NCBI GenBank assembly: GCA_021740995.1
Contig: JAIOYR010000009.1
Location: forward strand, 1 to 64,000
DNA length: 64,000 nt
Reading direction: 5' to 3'
Source of the DNA: Taibaiella sp.
Lineage (GTDB): Bacteria > Bacteroidota > Bacteroidia > Chitinophagales > Chitinophagaceae
The position numbers and the translations under genes were made by a program. The notes below the pieces were generated by a model. The model saw only the letters and a list, made by a program, of their open reading frames with translations, was not told the origin of the DNA and did not search any database. Each line of letters starts with the position of its first letter. Positions within the stretch are counted from its first letter, which is position 1. Below are positions 36,709-44,988 of the stretch, in pieces.

Positions 36709-37698
36709 ATGATTGACAAATTCAAGAAAATAGACAGACAATATGTGCTGTCTGACAGCTCGGTAAACGAGTATGGTTTCCGCCTTCTTACCTCCGGTTA
36801 CCAGATTGATTCCTTCCGCAAAAACCCTATAGGGTATTACATGCACCAGCGCGAAGATGGCATAGCCCTGAAGTGGGAAGACCTGCATATAAACGACGAT
36901 AAAGTAATAGGCACTCCCGTAGTGAACCTCGCAAACAGCAGGGGAGAACAAACCTGCAACGAAGCCGAAAACGGCTTTCTGAATGCCGCATCGGTAGGGC
37001 ATATAGTAGTGCTGGAATACAGCATGGACAAAGAAATGATGCTGCCGGGGCAAACCGGACCCACCATAACAAAGTGGTATAACAAGGAGTGCAGCCTGGT
37101 AGATATTCCCGGCAACTGCAATGCGCTCACCCGCCTGTATGATGTGAATGAAAATATGCTGAACCTGGTGGACATGAATATAGGCAAGCCACTGACACAG
37201 ATGCCCAAAAGCACCATTGCACAACTGAATGAGACGCTGCAACTGAGCGACAACAGCAATGAAAATGAACTGGTGCTGACGGTGCAAAATCTGGTGGCAA
37301 AAACACAGCATCTGGAAACAGAAAATAAGGCACTGAGTGCCGACAAACACAAACTGCAACAACAACTGGATGAGATAAACAACATTCGCCGGAAGTATGA
37401 AATAACTGCTCTGCTGGACCGCGCACTGGAAGATAAAAAGATAACTACTGAGCTACGGGGCAAACTGGCTGCAGACTATGCCGCAAACCCGGAAGGACTA
37501 AAAGCCCTGCTGGCGGCAATGCCTGCCTACCGCACCATAGCAGAGCAACTAAACAGCCAGCGACCAGACATGGCAGAAGCACAGTGGGAGTGGGATGACT
37601 ATGAAAAAAAAGACCCCGCGGGCAACAAACTAAAAGACCTGAGAGCGAACGACCCTGTGCGGTATAAAGAGTTGTTTGAGCGGAAGTTTGCGGCGTAG
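36709..37698 (+). CDS. Prohead serine protease fused to a scaffold-like coiled coil (Mu I-like)
   Basis: A 329-residue protein. Residues 1-140 have the herpes-type prohead protease layout: His in GYYMHQRED (about 46) and Ser in LNAASVGH (about 95) fit the catalytic His and Ser of the family ('VSxGF' strand). Residues about 175-230 are a strong coiled coil (NLVAKTQHLETENKAL and on), followed by a helical tail, as in scaffold domains that the protease later removes. It should mature the capsid encoded 358 bases downstream. The catalytic assignment is by position and motif, not by alignment. Confidence 0.75.
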   Translation: MIDKFKKIDRQYVLSDSSVNEYGFRLLTSGYQIDSFRKNPIGYYMHQREDGIALKWEDLHINDDKVIGTPVVNLANSRGEQTCNEAENGFLNAASVGHIVVLEYSMDKEMMLPGQTGPTITKWYNKECSLVDIPGNCNALTRLYDVNENMLNLVDMNIGKPLTQMPKSTIAQLNETLQLSDNSNENELVLTVQNLVAKTQHLETENKALSADKHKLQQQLDEINNIRRKYEITALLDRALEDKKITTELRGKLAADYAANPEGLKALLAAMPAYRTIAEQLNSQRPDMAEAQWEWDDYEKKDPAGNKLKDLRANDPVRYKELFERKFAA

Positions 37699-37770
37699 AC
37701 CTGTAACTACATCCCACTAATATCAGCAACTTGAGATAATAAAACGGCACGCAAAAATATTCCACTCAAA

Positions 37771-37975
37771 CCTGCCTACCGCAGGCAGGGACGCAAAGAC
37801 TCATAGTTTGTGAACGCTACACAATTCCGATAGCTATCGGAAGCAAAGCAACTAAAATCCACGACGAATTTTAATGTCTATTGGTCTTACAACGTGTACT
37901 AAAACGTTGCAATACGCATACAATACCACAAACGTACAGCATCACTCCCCCCCCGAATTCCGATAGCTATCGGAA
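37771..37975. repeat. Cluster of intergenic palindromes between protease and capsid genes
   Basis: The 358-base gap holds a hairpin CCTGCCT / AGGCAGG (37771-37777, 37783-37789). It also holds two identical palindromes TTCCGATAGCTATCGGAA (37825-37842, 37958-37975), each within AATTCCGATAGCTATCGGAA followed by GCAA. These are host-type dispersed repeats, not phage coding sequence. They sit exactly where head genes might have been lost. Confidence 0.8.
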
Positions 37976-38056
37976 GCAATGGAGTATTTCTTTCCTGCAG
38001 ATACTCCAGGATAATTTCTACAAGTCCTTATTCAATCACCAAACCAATATATAAAC

Positions 38057-38971
38057 ATGGCAATCCAAAAAGAGATCTGGCAAGACCACATCGAAGGCAA
38101 TCTATTTAAGAACAATGAGTTCTTACTGGCATCAACCGACGCAAGCCAATATGTGCTGCAAGGAAAAGTAGTGCATATACCACAGGCCGGCGCACTGGCT
38201 ACGGTAGTAAAAAACCGCTCGTCTGTACCGGCAACAGTAGTGCAGCGCACAGACACAGACATCACCTATGTGCTGGACGAATTTACCACCGACCCCATTC
38301 TGATTCCCAATGCAGAAACGTTTGAGCTGAGCTACAATAAGCGCGAAAGTGTACTGGGTGAATATGAGTCGTCATTGCGCCAGACCATAGCAGACAATCT
38401 GCTGATAGACTGGAGCCCGTCCGGGTCAGAGGGTATGATAATCCGCACTACCGGTGTATCTACAGCAAGTCACCTGGCAGACACCACCGGCAACCGAAAG
38501 AAGTTCACCGTGAATGACCTGAAAAATGCACAGTTGCAGCTGAACAAACAAAACGTGCCGATGGAAGGCAGGTATGCACTTATCAGTGCCGATATGTTTC
38601 AGCAGTTGACTGATGATATGTCAGCAACACAATACCGCGACTTCAGTGCTGCATACGATGTAAAAGACGGAGTACTGGGCAGGCTGTTCGGATTCAATAT
38701 AATGATGCGCGGCAATGTGGTAAGCTATGACAATGAAGTGCTACCTGCGGTAAATGCCTATGGTGCAGCCGCAGACGAACCAGACAATGATGGTGTGCTG
38801 TGCTGGCAGATAAGCGCTGTAGAGCGCGCGCTGGGACAGATAACATTCTTTGAGCGCATAGGCGACCCAACCTACTACGGCGACATATACAGTGTAGGTG
38901 TGCGTATGGGCGCACGCAAACGCCGCAGCGATGCCAAGGGCATAATAGCAATAGTGCAGGCTGCAGTATAA
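38057..38971 (+). CDS. Major capsid protein (HK97-fold type)
   Basis: A 304-residue protein. The N-terminal arm IQKEIWQDHIEGNLFKNNEFL is followed by the E-loop/P-domain pattern of phage coat proteins: VVHIPQAGALATVVKN, then SYNKRESVLGEYE. The A-domain is like that of Bacteroidota phage coats (MEGRYALISADMFQQL; LGRLFGFNIMMRGNVV). The C terminus ends with YYGDIYSVGVRMGARKRRSDAKGI-type strands (in parts). The length is ordinary for a capsid without a cleaved delta domain. It could be a nanocompartment shell, but the adjacent protease-scaffold and tail genes favour a phage-like head. Confidence 0.8.
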   Translation: MAIQKEIWQDHIEGNLFKNNEFLLASTDASQYVLQGKVVHIPQAGALATVVKNRSSVPATVVQRTDTDITYVLDEFTTDPILIPNAETFELSYNKRESVLGEYESSLRQTIADNLLIDWSPSGSEGMIIRTTGVSTASHLADTTGNRKKFTVNDLKNAQLQLNKQNVPMEGRYALISADMFQQLTDDMSATQYRDFSAAYDVKDGVLGRLFGFNIMMRGNVVSYDNEVLPAVNAYGAAADEPDNDGVLCWQISAVERALGQITFFERIGDPTYYGDIYSVGVRMGARKRRSDAKGIIAIVQAAV

Positions 38972-38981
38972 AAACAGTGAA

Positions 38982-39254
38982 ATGCATACCGAGATAAAAA
39001 TATGGATACTCATTGCGGCGGCGGGCATCATGGCATCTGTGCTGGGCTTTATAATAAAAGTGATAACAGACCAGGTAATAAAAAGGCTCGACGATATAGT
39101 AACAGAGCTGAAACAACTGACACATGCGACCACTATACAAGGGCAACAGATACAAGGCCTGAAAGAACAGGAAGCCATGATACACCGCCGCCTCAATGAA
39201 CATTCTGAAAGAATACATGCATTGGAAGCCAATGCAATCAATCACTATCAATAA
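38982..39254 (+). CDS. Small membrane protein with one TM helix and a coiled coil
   Basis: Ninety residues. Residues 6-28 are hydrophobic (IWILIAAAGIMASVLGFII), followed by a long heptad helix (VIKRLDDIVTELKQLTHAT, QQIQGLKEQEAMIHRRLNE). This form is seen in spanin/Rz-like and holin-accessory proteins and in phage proteins of unknown role. It follows the capsid gene by 10 bases and precedes the next gene by 10. A lysis or release role is possible but not shown. Confidence 0.7.
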   Translation: MHTEIKIWILIAAAGIMASVLGFIIKVITDQVIKRLDDIVTELKQLTHATTIQGQQIQGLKEQEAMIHRRLNEHSERIHALEANAINHYQ

Positions 39255-39264
39255 ACCTACAACT

Positions 39265-39696
39265 ATGATTTGTACAAAAATGAGAAGCCGGTTCAAACGG
39301 GTGCTGCAACAGTTTGATAAATATGTAGATGAGCATATAAATACCGCTCTACAAGTAACAACGGCGCTAAAACAAATGTTATCATCGCCGGTAGCAGATG
39401 TAGTAACTGCACTCATACCCGGTGAGCTGGATAACCTGCTGCGGCAGCGAATACTTATAGCACTGGAGCGAGCAATAACTATATTGACAATAACTGAGCA
39501 GTGCAAAAAATATGCCGGCACCAAGGAAAAGGTATGCTGCTTTATAGAACAGCTAAAAGTGCAGTCGCCTGAGCTGCAGGATGCCTTATTGCAAAAACTG
39601 GCGGCCCTGATGACCAGTGAGCTCGATGGCAACAGGCTAAGGCAAAGCCTTTATGACTTGTATACTCAGGCCAAATATGCTGCATCGAAGCAGTAA
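39265..39696 (+). CDS. Helical protein of unknown function between capsid and sheath genes
   Basis: A 143-residue, almost fully helical, basic protein (VLQQFDKYVDEHINTALQV; LDNLLRQRILIALERAITI). No membrane anchor is clear. The ATG at 39265 is chosen because it clears the previous stop; a longer frame from 39196 would overlap the upstream gene by 59 bases. In related phages, neck or head-completion genes lie at this place, but no such family is recognised here. Confidence 0.65.
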   Translation: MICTKMRSRFKRVLQQFDKYVDEHINTALQVTTALKQMLSSPVADVVTALIPGELDNLLRQRILIALERAITILTITEQCKKYAGTKEKVCCFIEQLKVQSPELQDALLQKLAALMTSELDGNRLRQSLYDLYTQAKYAASKQ

Positions 39697-39849
39697 GTGG
39701 AACGTGGGGAGCAACTGGAATAGGAAAACACAATAGGTACAACGTCGCTTGTCTAAGGAAATCGTAAATACCTGCACCCCACATTAATTATCCATATGCT
39801 CCTGAAAATGTAGTTTACTTTATTTGAAACCACTATCAAACCCTATCTA

Positions 39850-40071
39850 ATGAAAAACAAACAAGATGCTGCAAAAAAGCTCTACTTCACTAGTGATCAT
39901 CATGCCTTTCTGGATGAAGAACGAGCTCGGCGACATGCAAAGCACCTGAAAGACAAAACCATAAATACCCTATCGCTACAGGAAGCAGAAAAACAGCTGG
40001 CTGCAATAACAAAAGTGAGCAGCAATGACGAGTTGGAAATATTTCTGGATGAGCTAATCAATGCAGCGTAA
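39850..40071 (+). CDS. Small charged helical protein
   Basis: Seventy-three residues, starting MKNKQDAAKKLYFTSDHH. It has a middle rich in Arg/Lys (EERARRHAKHLKDK) and an acidic amphipathic C-terminal helix (SNDELEIFLDELINA). It ends 48 bases before the sheath gene. No family recognised. Confidence 0.6.
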   Translation: MKNKQDAAKKLYFTSDHHAFLDEERARRHAKHLKDKTINTLSLQEAEKQLAAITKVSSNDELEIFLDELINAA

Positions 40072-40119
40072 GCGAGCGGTCGCAATTAAGATTTTATAAA
40101 GAACTAAACAAAAACAGAA

Positions 40120-41301
40120 ATGGGAAGTGTAAACATAACACTGGCTAATGGCCAGCTCGGAGCCACGCTCCAAACAAATGACGGAATCGCCGGCTTGGTA
40201 GTAACCGGACAGTCTGAAGCCGGCTACGTAGCCGGCACCCCTATACTGGTAACAAGTATGGCAGCAGTAGCTGCGGCCGGCATTACCAATGCCACTAATG
40301 GCTTTGCCATAAAACAAGTGGAAGAGTTTTATAAACAGGCTGGTGCCGGAGCACAACTCTACCTGATGCTGGTGCTACCAACAATGACCATAGCCGAAAT
40401 GGCAGACATATCGCTACCCAACGGAGCAAAGAAGCTACTTGACTATGCCGGTGGAAAAATAAAGATTTTGGGTCTGGTAAGTAACGATGTGGCTGTGGGA
40501 GGCGCGGAAGGCCCTATAGTAGTAGAACATGCGCTGAATGCTGATGTGTATACTGCAGCAGATAACATGGCTGTACTGGCTGAGGCGTATTTTGAGGCTC
40601 ATACGCCTTTCCGGGCTATAATAGGCGGCACAAGCTACACAGGTGTTGCTGCAGACCTTACGGATGTATCCTTAGGAACCACCAACAACCGCACGGCAAT
40701 ACTTATAGGCGATACTGCGGCCGGTGCAGGCGCATGTGTGGGCCTGGCACTGGGTGTGGCATCATCTGTGCCCGTGCAACGAAAGATAAGCAGGGTTAGA
40801 ACCGGTGCGCTTAAAAGCACCACAGCATATGTAGGCACAGTGACGGCAGAAGCTGCTGCAGAATCGCTGGCAGTGATAGCAGAGCGTGGATTTATCACCT
40901 TCACTACATACTCTAATACCAGTGGCTACTTTTTCTCCGGCGACCCTATGTGCACGGCTACCACAGACGACTATAGCATGCTGGCAAGGGGCCGGGTAAT
41001 AGACAAAGCACACATACTGGCTTACACCACCTTTGTGCAAATAGTAGACGATGAAGTGCCGGTAAATGAAGATGGCACTCTGGATGCCGGCTTCTGCAAA
41101 TGGCTAAGCCAACAGATTGTAAATCAGATAAACAATACAATGACCGCGGCTAAGGAAATAAGCAGTGTAAGCTGTTTTATAGACCCTGCACAAAACATAC
41201 TGAGTACCAATCAGCTAAACGTGGTGATAGGCATTATTCCGGTAGGATACGCTACACAAATAGAAATCAGCCTGGGATTTAGTACTCCGGCAAACGGATA
41301 A
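40120..41301 (+). CDS. Contractile tail sheath protein (DUF2586 family)
   Basis: A 393-residue sheath protein, the contractile outer tube. It has the N-terminal NITLANGQLGATLQTNDGIAG and the internal VEEFYKQAGAGAQLYLMLV. The Ala-rich GDTAAGAGACVGLALGVASSVPVQRKISRV region is divided here by domain. The C-terminal tail-sheath core (DDEVPVNEDGTLDAGFCKW; VGYATQIEISLGF) closes the protein. DUF2586 is the sheath family of Mu-like and Bacteroidota contractile elements. It directly precedes the tube gene, as in P2 FI-FII. Confidence 0.88.
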   Translation: MGSVNITLANGQLGATLQTNDGIAGLVVTGQSEAGYVAGTPILVTSMAAVAAAGITNATNGFAIKQVEEFYKQAGAGAQLYLMLVLPTMTIAEMADISLPNGAKKLLDYAGGKIKILGLVSNDVAVGGAEGPIVVEHALNADVYTAADNMAVLAEAYFEAHTPFRAIIGGTSYTGVAADLTDVSLGTTNNRTAILIGDTAAGAGACVGLALGVASSVPVQRKISRVRTGALKSTTAYVGTVTAEAAAESLAVIAERGFITFTTYSNTSGYFFSGDPMCTATTDDYSMLARGRVIDKAHILAYTTFVQIVDDEVPVNEDGTLDAGFCKWLSQQIVNQINNTMTAAKEISSVSCFIDPAQNILSTNQLNVVIGIIPVGYATQIEISLGFSTPANG

Positions 41302-41358
41302 AATAAATCCTGACAGCAAAACACAATAAAAATTCTATAAAACCAAAAAAACACTACA

Positions 41359-41790
41359 ATGCCAACAATACCATTTTTTGACAGTAAAGACTGCGAGTGG
41401 GCAGACATGACCGTGATGATAGCCGGTGCTACACTCACTAAAATACGTGGCTTAAAGTACAAGGCCACTAAAGAAAAACAACTGCTGCATGCCGCCGGCG
41501 ATGAGCCTATAAGTATACAGGGCGGAAACCGGGTGTATGATGGACAGATAAAGGTCCTGAAAGGTGCGCTGGATGATATGAACAGAGCCGCCAGAGCAGT
41601 CGGTGGAGACGACATATTGGATCTCCAGTTCGACATAGTTATAACCTATAAACCTAAAGGCACCAGAGCCCTGCAAACAGATACGCTGATAGGAGTAGAG
41701 GTAAAAGATTTTGAGAAAGGCTGGGAACAGGGAGCGAAAAGCATGGATGTAACACTGCCTATAGTGTTTATGAAGTTGATTAACGGCTAG
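41359..41790 (+). CDS. Tail tube protein
   Basis: A 143-residue beta-rich protein. FFDSKDCEWADMTVMIAGA is its first half, and a central KYKATKEKQLLHAAGDEPISIQ loop segment (in parts) leads to a final VKDFEKGWEQGAKSMDVTLP. Size and the 'grgdkp' like loop (GDEPISIQGG) match inner-tube proteins of contractile tails. Its place straight after the sheath gene and before the chaperone is the canonical one. Confidence 0.82.
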   Translation: MPTIPFFDSKDCEWADMTVMIAGATLTKIRGLKYKATKEKQLLHAAGDEPISIQGGNRVYDGQIKVLKGALDDMNRAARAVGGDDILDLQFDIVITYKPKGTRALQTDTLIGVEVKDFEKGWEQGAKSMDVTLPIVFMKLING

Positions 41791-41808
41791 TTATTGGCAA
41801 GAAGAAAA

Positions 41809-42156
41809 ATGCAAAAAACTAAAACTAAAAAAATGCAAAAAGAAACAATAAAACTTGTGGGCCAGGCAACCGAAGCCCAGATAAATGAGTGGAAAGCTAA
41901 GAACAAGTATGGCATCTATGCTATAGAGGTAGACGGACATATAGGCTACTTCAAAAATCCAGGAAGAAACGAACTGAACTGCGCAATGAGTAAGGCAGAT
42001 AAGGACAAAGCACTTGAAATTTTTGAAGAGCTGGCTAATGTAACCTTTCTCGGCGGCAGCGAAGAGATACTAAAGAATGATCAGATGTTTATAGGAGTGT
42101 GTCAGGAGCTGAAAGTGAAACTGGACGGCAAAAAAGCTCATCTGGTAAACTTATAG
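41809..42156 (+). CDS. Tail assembly chaperone (gpE/gpG-like), frame-0 product
   Basis: A 115-residue protein beginning MQKTKTKKMQKETIKLVGQA. It has an NKYGIYAIEVDGHIGYFKNP domain and a helical end (DKDKALEIFEELANV). Its position between tube and tape measure is that of P2 E or lambda G chaperones. The stop at 42154 is preceded, 18 bases upstream, by codons AAA-AAA within an A6 run (42130-42135). An open -1 frame overlaps the last 58 bases, which suggests a frameshifted long form. ATG 41809 or 41833 are both possible starts. Confidence 0.78.
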   Translation: MQKTKTKKMQKETIKLVGQATEAQINEWKAKNKYGIYAIEVDGHIGYFKNPGRNELNCAMSKADKDKALEIFEELANVTFLGGSEEILKNDQMFIGVCQELKVKLDGKKAHLVNL

Positions 42157-42326
42157 CGGAGTCGTGCGGGGGGCCAGCTCACGATTCCATAGGATATCTG
42201 GAAACACTGCTTGAATATTACCTGCCTGGCATTAATCACAAAGTATTGAGTGATGAAGCATTTGCACAAAAACTGGCTCACCTGCAATTCATAAGGCAGC
42301 AAATATCTGAGCGATCTTACGACTGA
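42099..42326 (+). CDS. -1 frame extension of the tail chaperone (gpGT/E'-like)
   Basis: This open frame lies one base back from the chaperone frame and overlaps it from 42099 to 42156. It encodes a helical tail (SIGYLETLLEYYLPGINHKV; FAQKLAHLQFIRQQISER) with no good ATG (a GTG at 42099 only). By analogy with P2 E/E' and lambda G/GT it is best read as the C-terminal part made by -1 slippage at the A6 run 42130-42135. The extension would be about 64 residues. Confidence 0.65.
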   Translation: MSGAESETGRQKSSSGKLIAESCGGPAHDSIGYLETLLEYYLPGINHKVLSDEAFAQKLAHLQFIRQQISERSYD

Positions 42327-42706
42327 GCATTGAGTAGCCTTTCTTTCTGAATGGCAAACTCATCGTCTGTAATGACTCCCTCCTTTCTCAACTCATTCAG
42401 TTTAGTCAACTCTTCTGCAACAGAAAGTGCTGGCGCACTTGCAGCTGCACGCTCCAGCATTTTTTCTTTGTATTCATCATCCTTCAATTTGGGAGAGTTG
42501 AAAATAAATATGAAACCAATAATTGGTGTCAGGAAAAAGGAAATAAAAAAAGCTTTCGAAAACCCTATACTTCTTTCTTTACCCAACCGTGCAGCTAATA
42601 GACACACAACGGTCTGCAAACAAATGTATGAGCGCAAATAAGATGAAAGTAAATCGGCACTAAAAACGAAAACAATAAACAAAACTGCAAAAACTGTTGT
42701 CAGCAT
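42317..42706 (-). CDS. SHOCT-domain membrane protein on the opposite strand (moron-like)
   Basis: A 129-residue protein with two hydrophobic stretches: residues 1-37 (TVFAVLFIVFVFSADLL and on) and 52-68 (AFFISFFLTPIIGFIFIF). The C-terminal SHOCT helix pair reads ELTKLNELRKEGVITDDEF followed by AIQKERLL. It is the only minus-strand gene within the particle operon and overlaps the chaperone extension by 10 bases. Such insertions between tail genes usually serve the host or protect the element rather than the virion; its function is unknown. Confidence 0.75.
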   Translation of the reverse strand: MLTTVFAVLFIVFVFSADLLSSYLRSYICLQTVVCLLAARLGKERSIGFSKAFFISFFLTPIIGFIFIFNSPKLKDDEYKEKMLERAAASAPALSVAEELTKLNELRKEGVITDDEFAIQKERLLNAQS

Positions 42707-42919
42707 TGTTGCATCTCTTTTTTTGCGTTGCTTCGGCTTGGCTTTGCATGATAGGTGCTACTTTTTGAAGCATCAAAATAAGCAGAATTGGCGAATACGC
42801 AAAACTGCCAACCAACTACTGAACCAACAACTATCTGATTAGAAAATGCGGGTATGCCAGTTTCAATATTACCTGTATCGAAAAAATGAAGCAAAACTTC
42901 TTCAAATTATATAGCGTAT

Positions 42920-44185
42920 ATGAAATCAACACCCAAAGAAATAGATAAAGACAAACAGGAAAAAACAATCCCTATTGCGGAGGTGCACAGTCTGATTTCG
43001 GCGCTGGGTAATACGATACAATCGATACAACGGCTAAACAACACATTAAGCGCCATAGCCCATATCCGCAAGACAACGAGCAATCAAACCAATAGATATT
43101 TCCCTACTGATACTGTAACAATACCTGTTGATTCAATTCAGACCTTTCTGTTTGAAGATGAAAGCAAAAAAGAGGAAAACAGAAATGTCAGGAAACGGTC
43201 GCAGTACGACAAATATTACAAATCAGACGAAATCAGCTCCAATATAGAGCGTATAAAAAGTATTGCTGAATTAACAGAAAGTGCTGAGCGCATTGCAAAT
43301 CTATTAAGCGACATGCACCCTACAATAAAAGACCACATAAAGCCATTAACTACCATTAGCAAGGTAGCTAAAGTTACTGCCAGTGAAACAAGGATTTTAA
43401 ATACTATCGTTAATGGAGCCGGCTTAGTAGAAGGCGCAATGGCTGCCGATGAACTAATAACCGGTATTGTAGCACTTACCGAGGTCCTTTCAGGGCCACC
43501 TGGCTGGGCGCTGTTTCTTGGTACGCTGGCAGCAAGTGGAGTAGCAGCGTACCTTGATAAAGAACAACACGAAAAGGAAGCGAATCAAGCCAACACCGAA
43601 AACAACAAAAACACCAAACGCGCATTACGCACATTCGGAATGTCATCGACAGAATCAGACGACTACATTTTACAAAGGCGAAAGCGATTGGACAATATAA
43701 ATATAGTACCAGACCAGGATGAACGTGATTGGAAAATGACCTACAACCCGGCAGCAGAATTCACAAAAAGATATGGCAAACATGCTTACGATCTATCCAT
43801 ACCATTTCCGGTAGGAGTAGCTGATAACACCTATCATCCACAAAATGTATTGCCAAACACAATTGCAGCACAACCCATAGCACCTGAAACAGGCAAAAGC
43901 TATATTTCGCAGACCAATGCGCTGCATACCCGCACGATGAGTGCAGGGCTAACAAACGGGATGAAGGGATTTGAAAGCGCAGCAACTAAAGAAATTTTGC
44001 AAGTCAAAGCCTATGACCTGAAGCACCAAACAAATACTGCCGAAATGAAGAACCTGGCGATACTGGAAGTATCTACATTATTGCCAAAAAGCTCAAACGA
44101 AGGAAAAAAGAACCCTGCACACATCTATTTTGCACCAGGTAACAGAACAGAAAGTAGACAAAAAATTGGGCCGAAAGCAAAGTAA
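42920..44185 (+). CDS. Short tape-measure-like protein
   Basis: A 421-residue protein with a charged N-terminal helical region (residues 1-150). A hydrophobic, Ala/Gly-rich centre at about 165-215 (AADELITGIVALTEVLSG; WALFLGTLAASGVAAYL) and a long polar C-terminal part follow. The hydrophobic middle and the location between the chaperone and the gpD-like hub are those of tail tape measures. It is short; with the usual relation of length to tail length, the tail would be roughly 60 nm. No lysozyme or peptidase domain is visible. Confidence 0.6.
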   Translation: MKSTPKEIDKDKQEKTIPIAEVHSLISALGNTIQSIQRLNNTLSAIAHIRKTTSNQTNRYFPTDTVTIPVDSIQTFLFEDESKKEENRNVRKRSQYDKYYKSDEISSNIERIKSIAELTESAERIANLLSDMHPTIKDHIKPLTTISKVAKVTASETRILNTIVNGAGLVEGAMAADELITGIVALTEVLSGPPGWALFLGTLAASGVAAYLDKEQHEKEANQANTENNKNTKRALRTFGMSSTESDDYILQRRKRLDNINIVPDQDERDWKMTYNPAAEFTKRYGKHAYDLSIPFPVGVADNTYHPQNVLPNTIAAQPIAPETGKSYISQTNALHTRTMSAGLTNGMKGFESAATKEILQVKAYDLKHQTNTAEMKNLAILEVSTLLPKSSNEGKKNPAHIYFAPGNRTESRQKIGPKAK

Positions 44186-44208
44186 TCAATGTGCACATCA
44201 ATAAATCA

Positions 44209-44325
44209 ATGATAGAACACTTCACAATTAATACAAGTTCCGGATCTACAGGAATAAATGAATTCAAAACTAAAGTAGAAGAGGTCTTGCTCGAAATTCT
44301 TAACAGTGCAAACGTAATACAGTAA
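44209..44325 (+). CDS. Very small ORF between tape measure and DUF6046 genes
   Basis: Thirty-eight codons from ATG 44209: MIEHFTINTSSGSTGINEF followed by an amphipathic helix KTKVEEVLLEILNSAN. It fills the gap exactly, ending 4 bases before the next ATG. Too short to assign; coding is supported by position and by protein-like composition only. Confidence 0.45.
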   Translation: MIEHFTINTSSGSTGINEFKTKVEEVLLEILNSANVIQ

Positions 44326-44329
44326 TACC

Positions 44330-44986
44330 ATGGCAGAAATATCATTCAGTTTAGCAACGCTCTTCGAGAAAACTTTTGGTTACAAGACCAGAGCCTTTGA
44401 ACCTCAATTCAGGCAATTAAAGGGCCACAACCCACCCGGCCGAAAAGAACAAGGTGCAGCTGGCTCTCCCTACTACGCCAATGACGCACTGGGCACAGAA
44501 TACTATATGCCTGTTACACTCACCTACCCTGATATGAGCTCGAGGCAAGAACCACCACCAGGTGTAACAGCGACAAACAACAATTCATTTTCAGTGCATA
44601 AAAAATGGAATTTACCTTATCCTATTATATCTATAGAAAGTAAAAAAACAATTGTAGAAACTGCATTGACGGAACGAAGAGGTACTGTTAAAGAATTGAT
44701 AGCGATTAAGGACTATGAAATAACAATTAAAGGATTTCTGATTGCTCCTACACACGAATTCCCGGAACAGGATGTAACTACACTACGTACTATATATGAG
44801 CAAAACACAGCCATATCGATACAATGTCCGCTTACGGATATCTTTCTGTTAAGGCCTGACAGAAGCGGTAGCGACCAGGTAGTAATCAGCGAATTAAAAT
44901 TTCCGGCTATTGTCGGTATAAAAAACATAAGACCATACGAACTGAAAATGCTGAGCGATGAACCTTTTAATCTCTTATCTATATAA
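44330..44986 (+). CDS. DUF6046 tail/baseplate protein
   Basis: A 218-residue protein with YMPVTLTYPD, then NLPYPIISIESKKTIVETAL and TVKELIAIKDYEITIKGFLI, and a C-terminal RPYELKMLSDEPFNLL. These are DUF6046 hallmarks as I know them. The family sits between tape measure and hub in Bacteroidota contractile elements and is probably a baseplate-tube junction protein (a place taken by gpU/gpX or gp53-like proteins in other phages). It is separated from the hub gene by 2 bases. Confidence 0.8.
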   Translation: MAEISFSLATLFEKTFGYKTRAFEPQFRQLKGHNPPGRKEQGAAGSPYYANDALGTEYYMPVTLTYPDMSSRQEPPPGVTATNNNSFSVHKKWNLPYPIISIESKKTIVETALTERRGTVKELIAIKDYEITIKGFLIAPTHEFPEQDVTTLRTIYEQNTAISIQCPLTDIFLLRPDRSGSDQVVISELKFPAIVGIKNIRPYELKMLSDEPFNLLSI

Positions 44987-44988
44987 CT

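Noticed and set aside
38057-38971. Calling the capsid protein an encapsulin
   Set aside because: It is accompanied by a prohead protease/scaffold and a complete tail set, and no cargo enzyme with a targeting peptide is adjacent; the phage-head reading is simpler.
38982-39254. Naming the TM/coiled-coil protein a holin or spanin
   Set aside because: One TM helix plus coiled coil is too general, and no endolysin is present to support a lysis cassette.
42130-42136. Using A-AAA-AAG as the slippery heptamer
   Set aside because: The sequence AAAAAAG exists, but its codon phase does not match the chaperone frame; the in-frame codons are AAA-AAA preceded by C.
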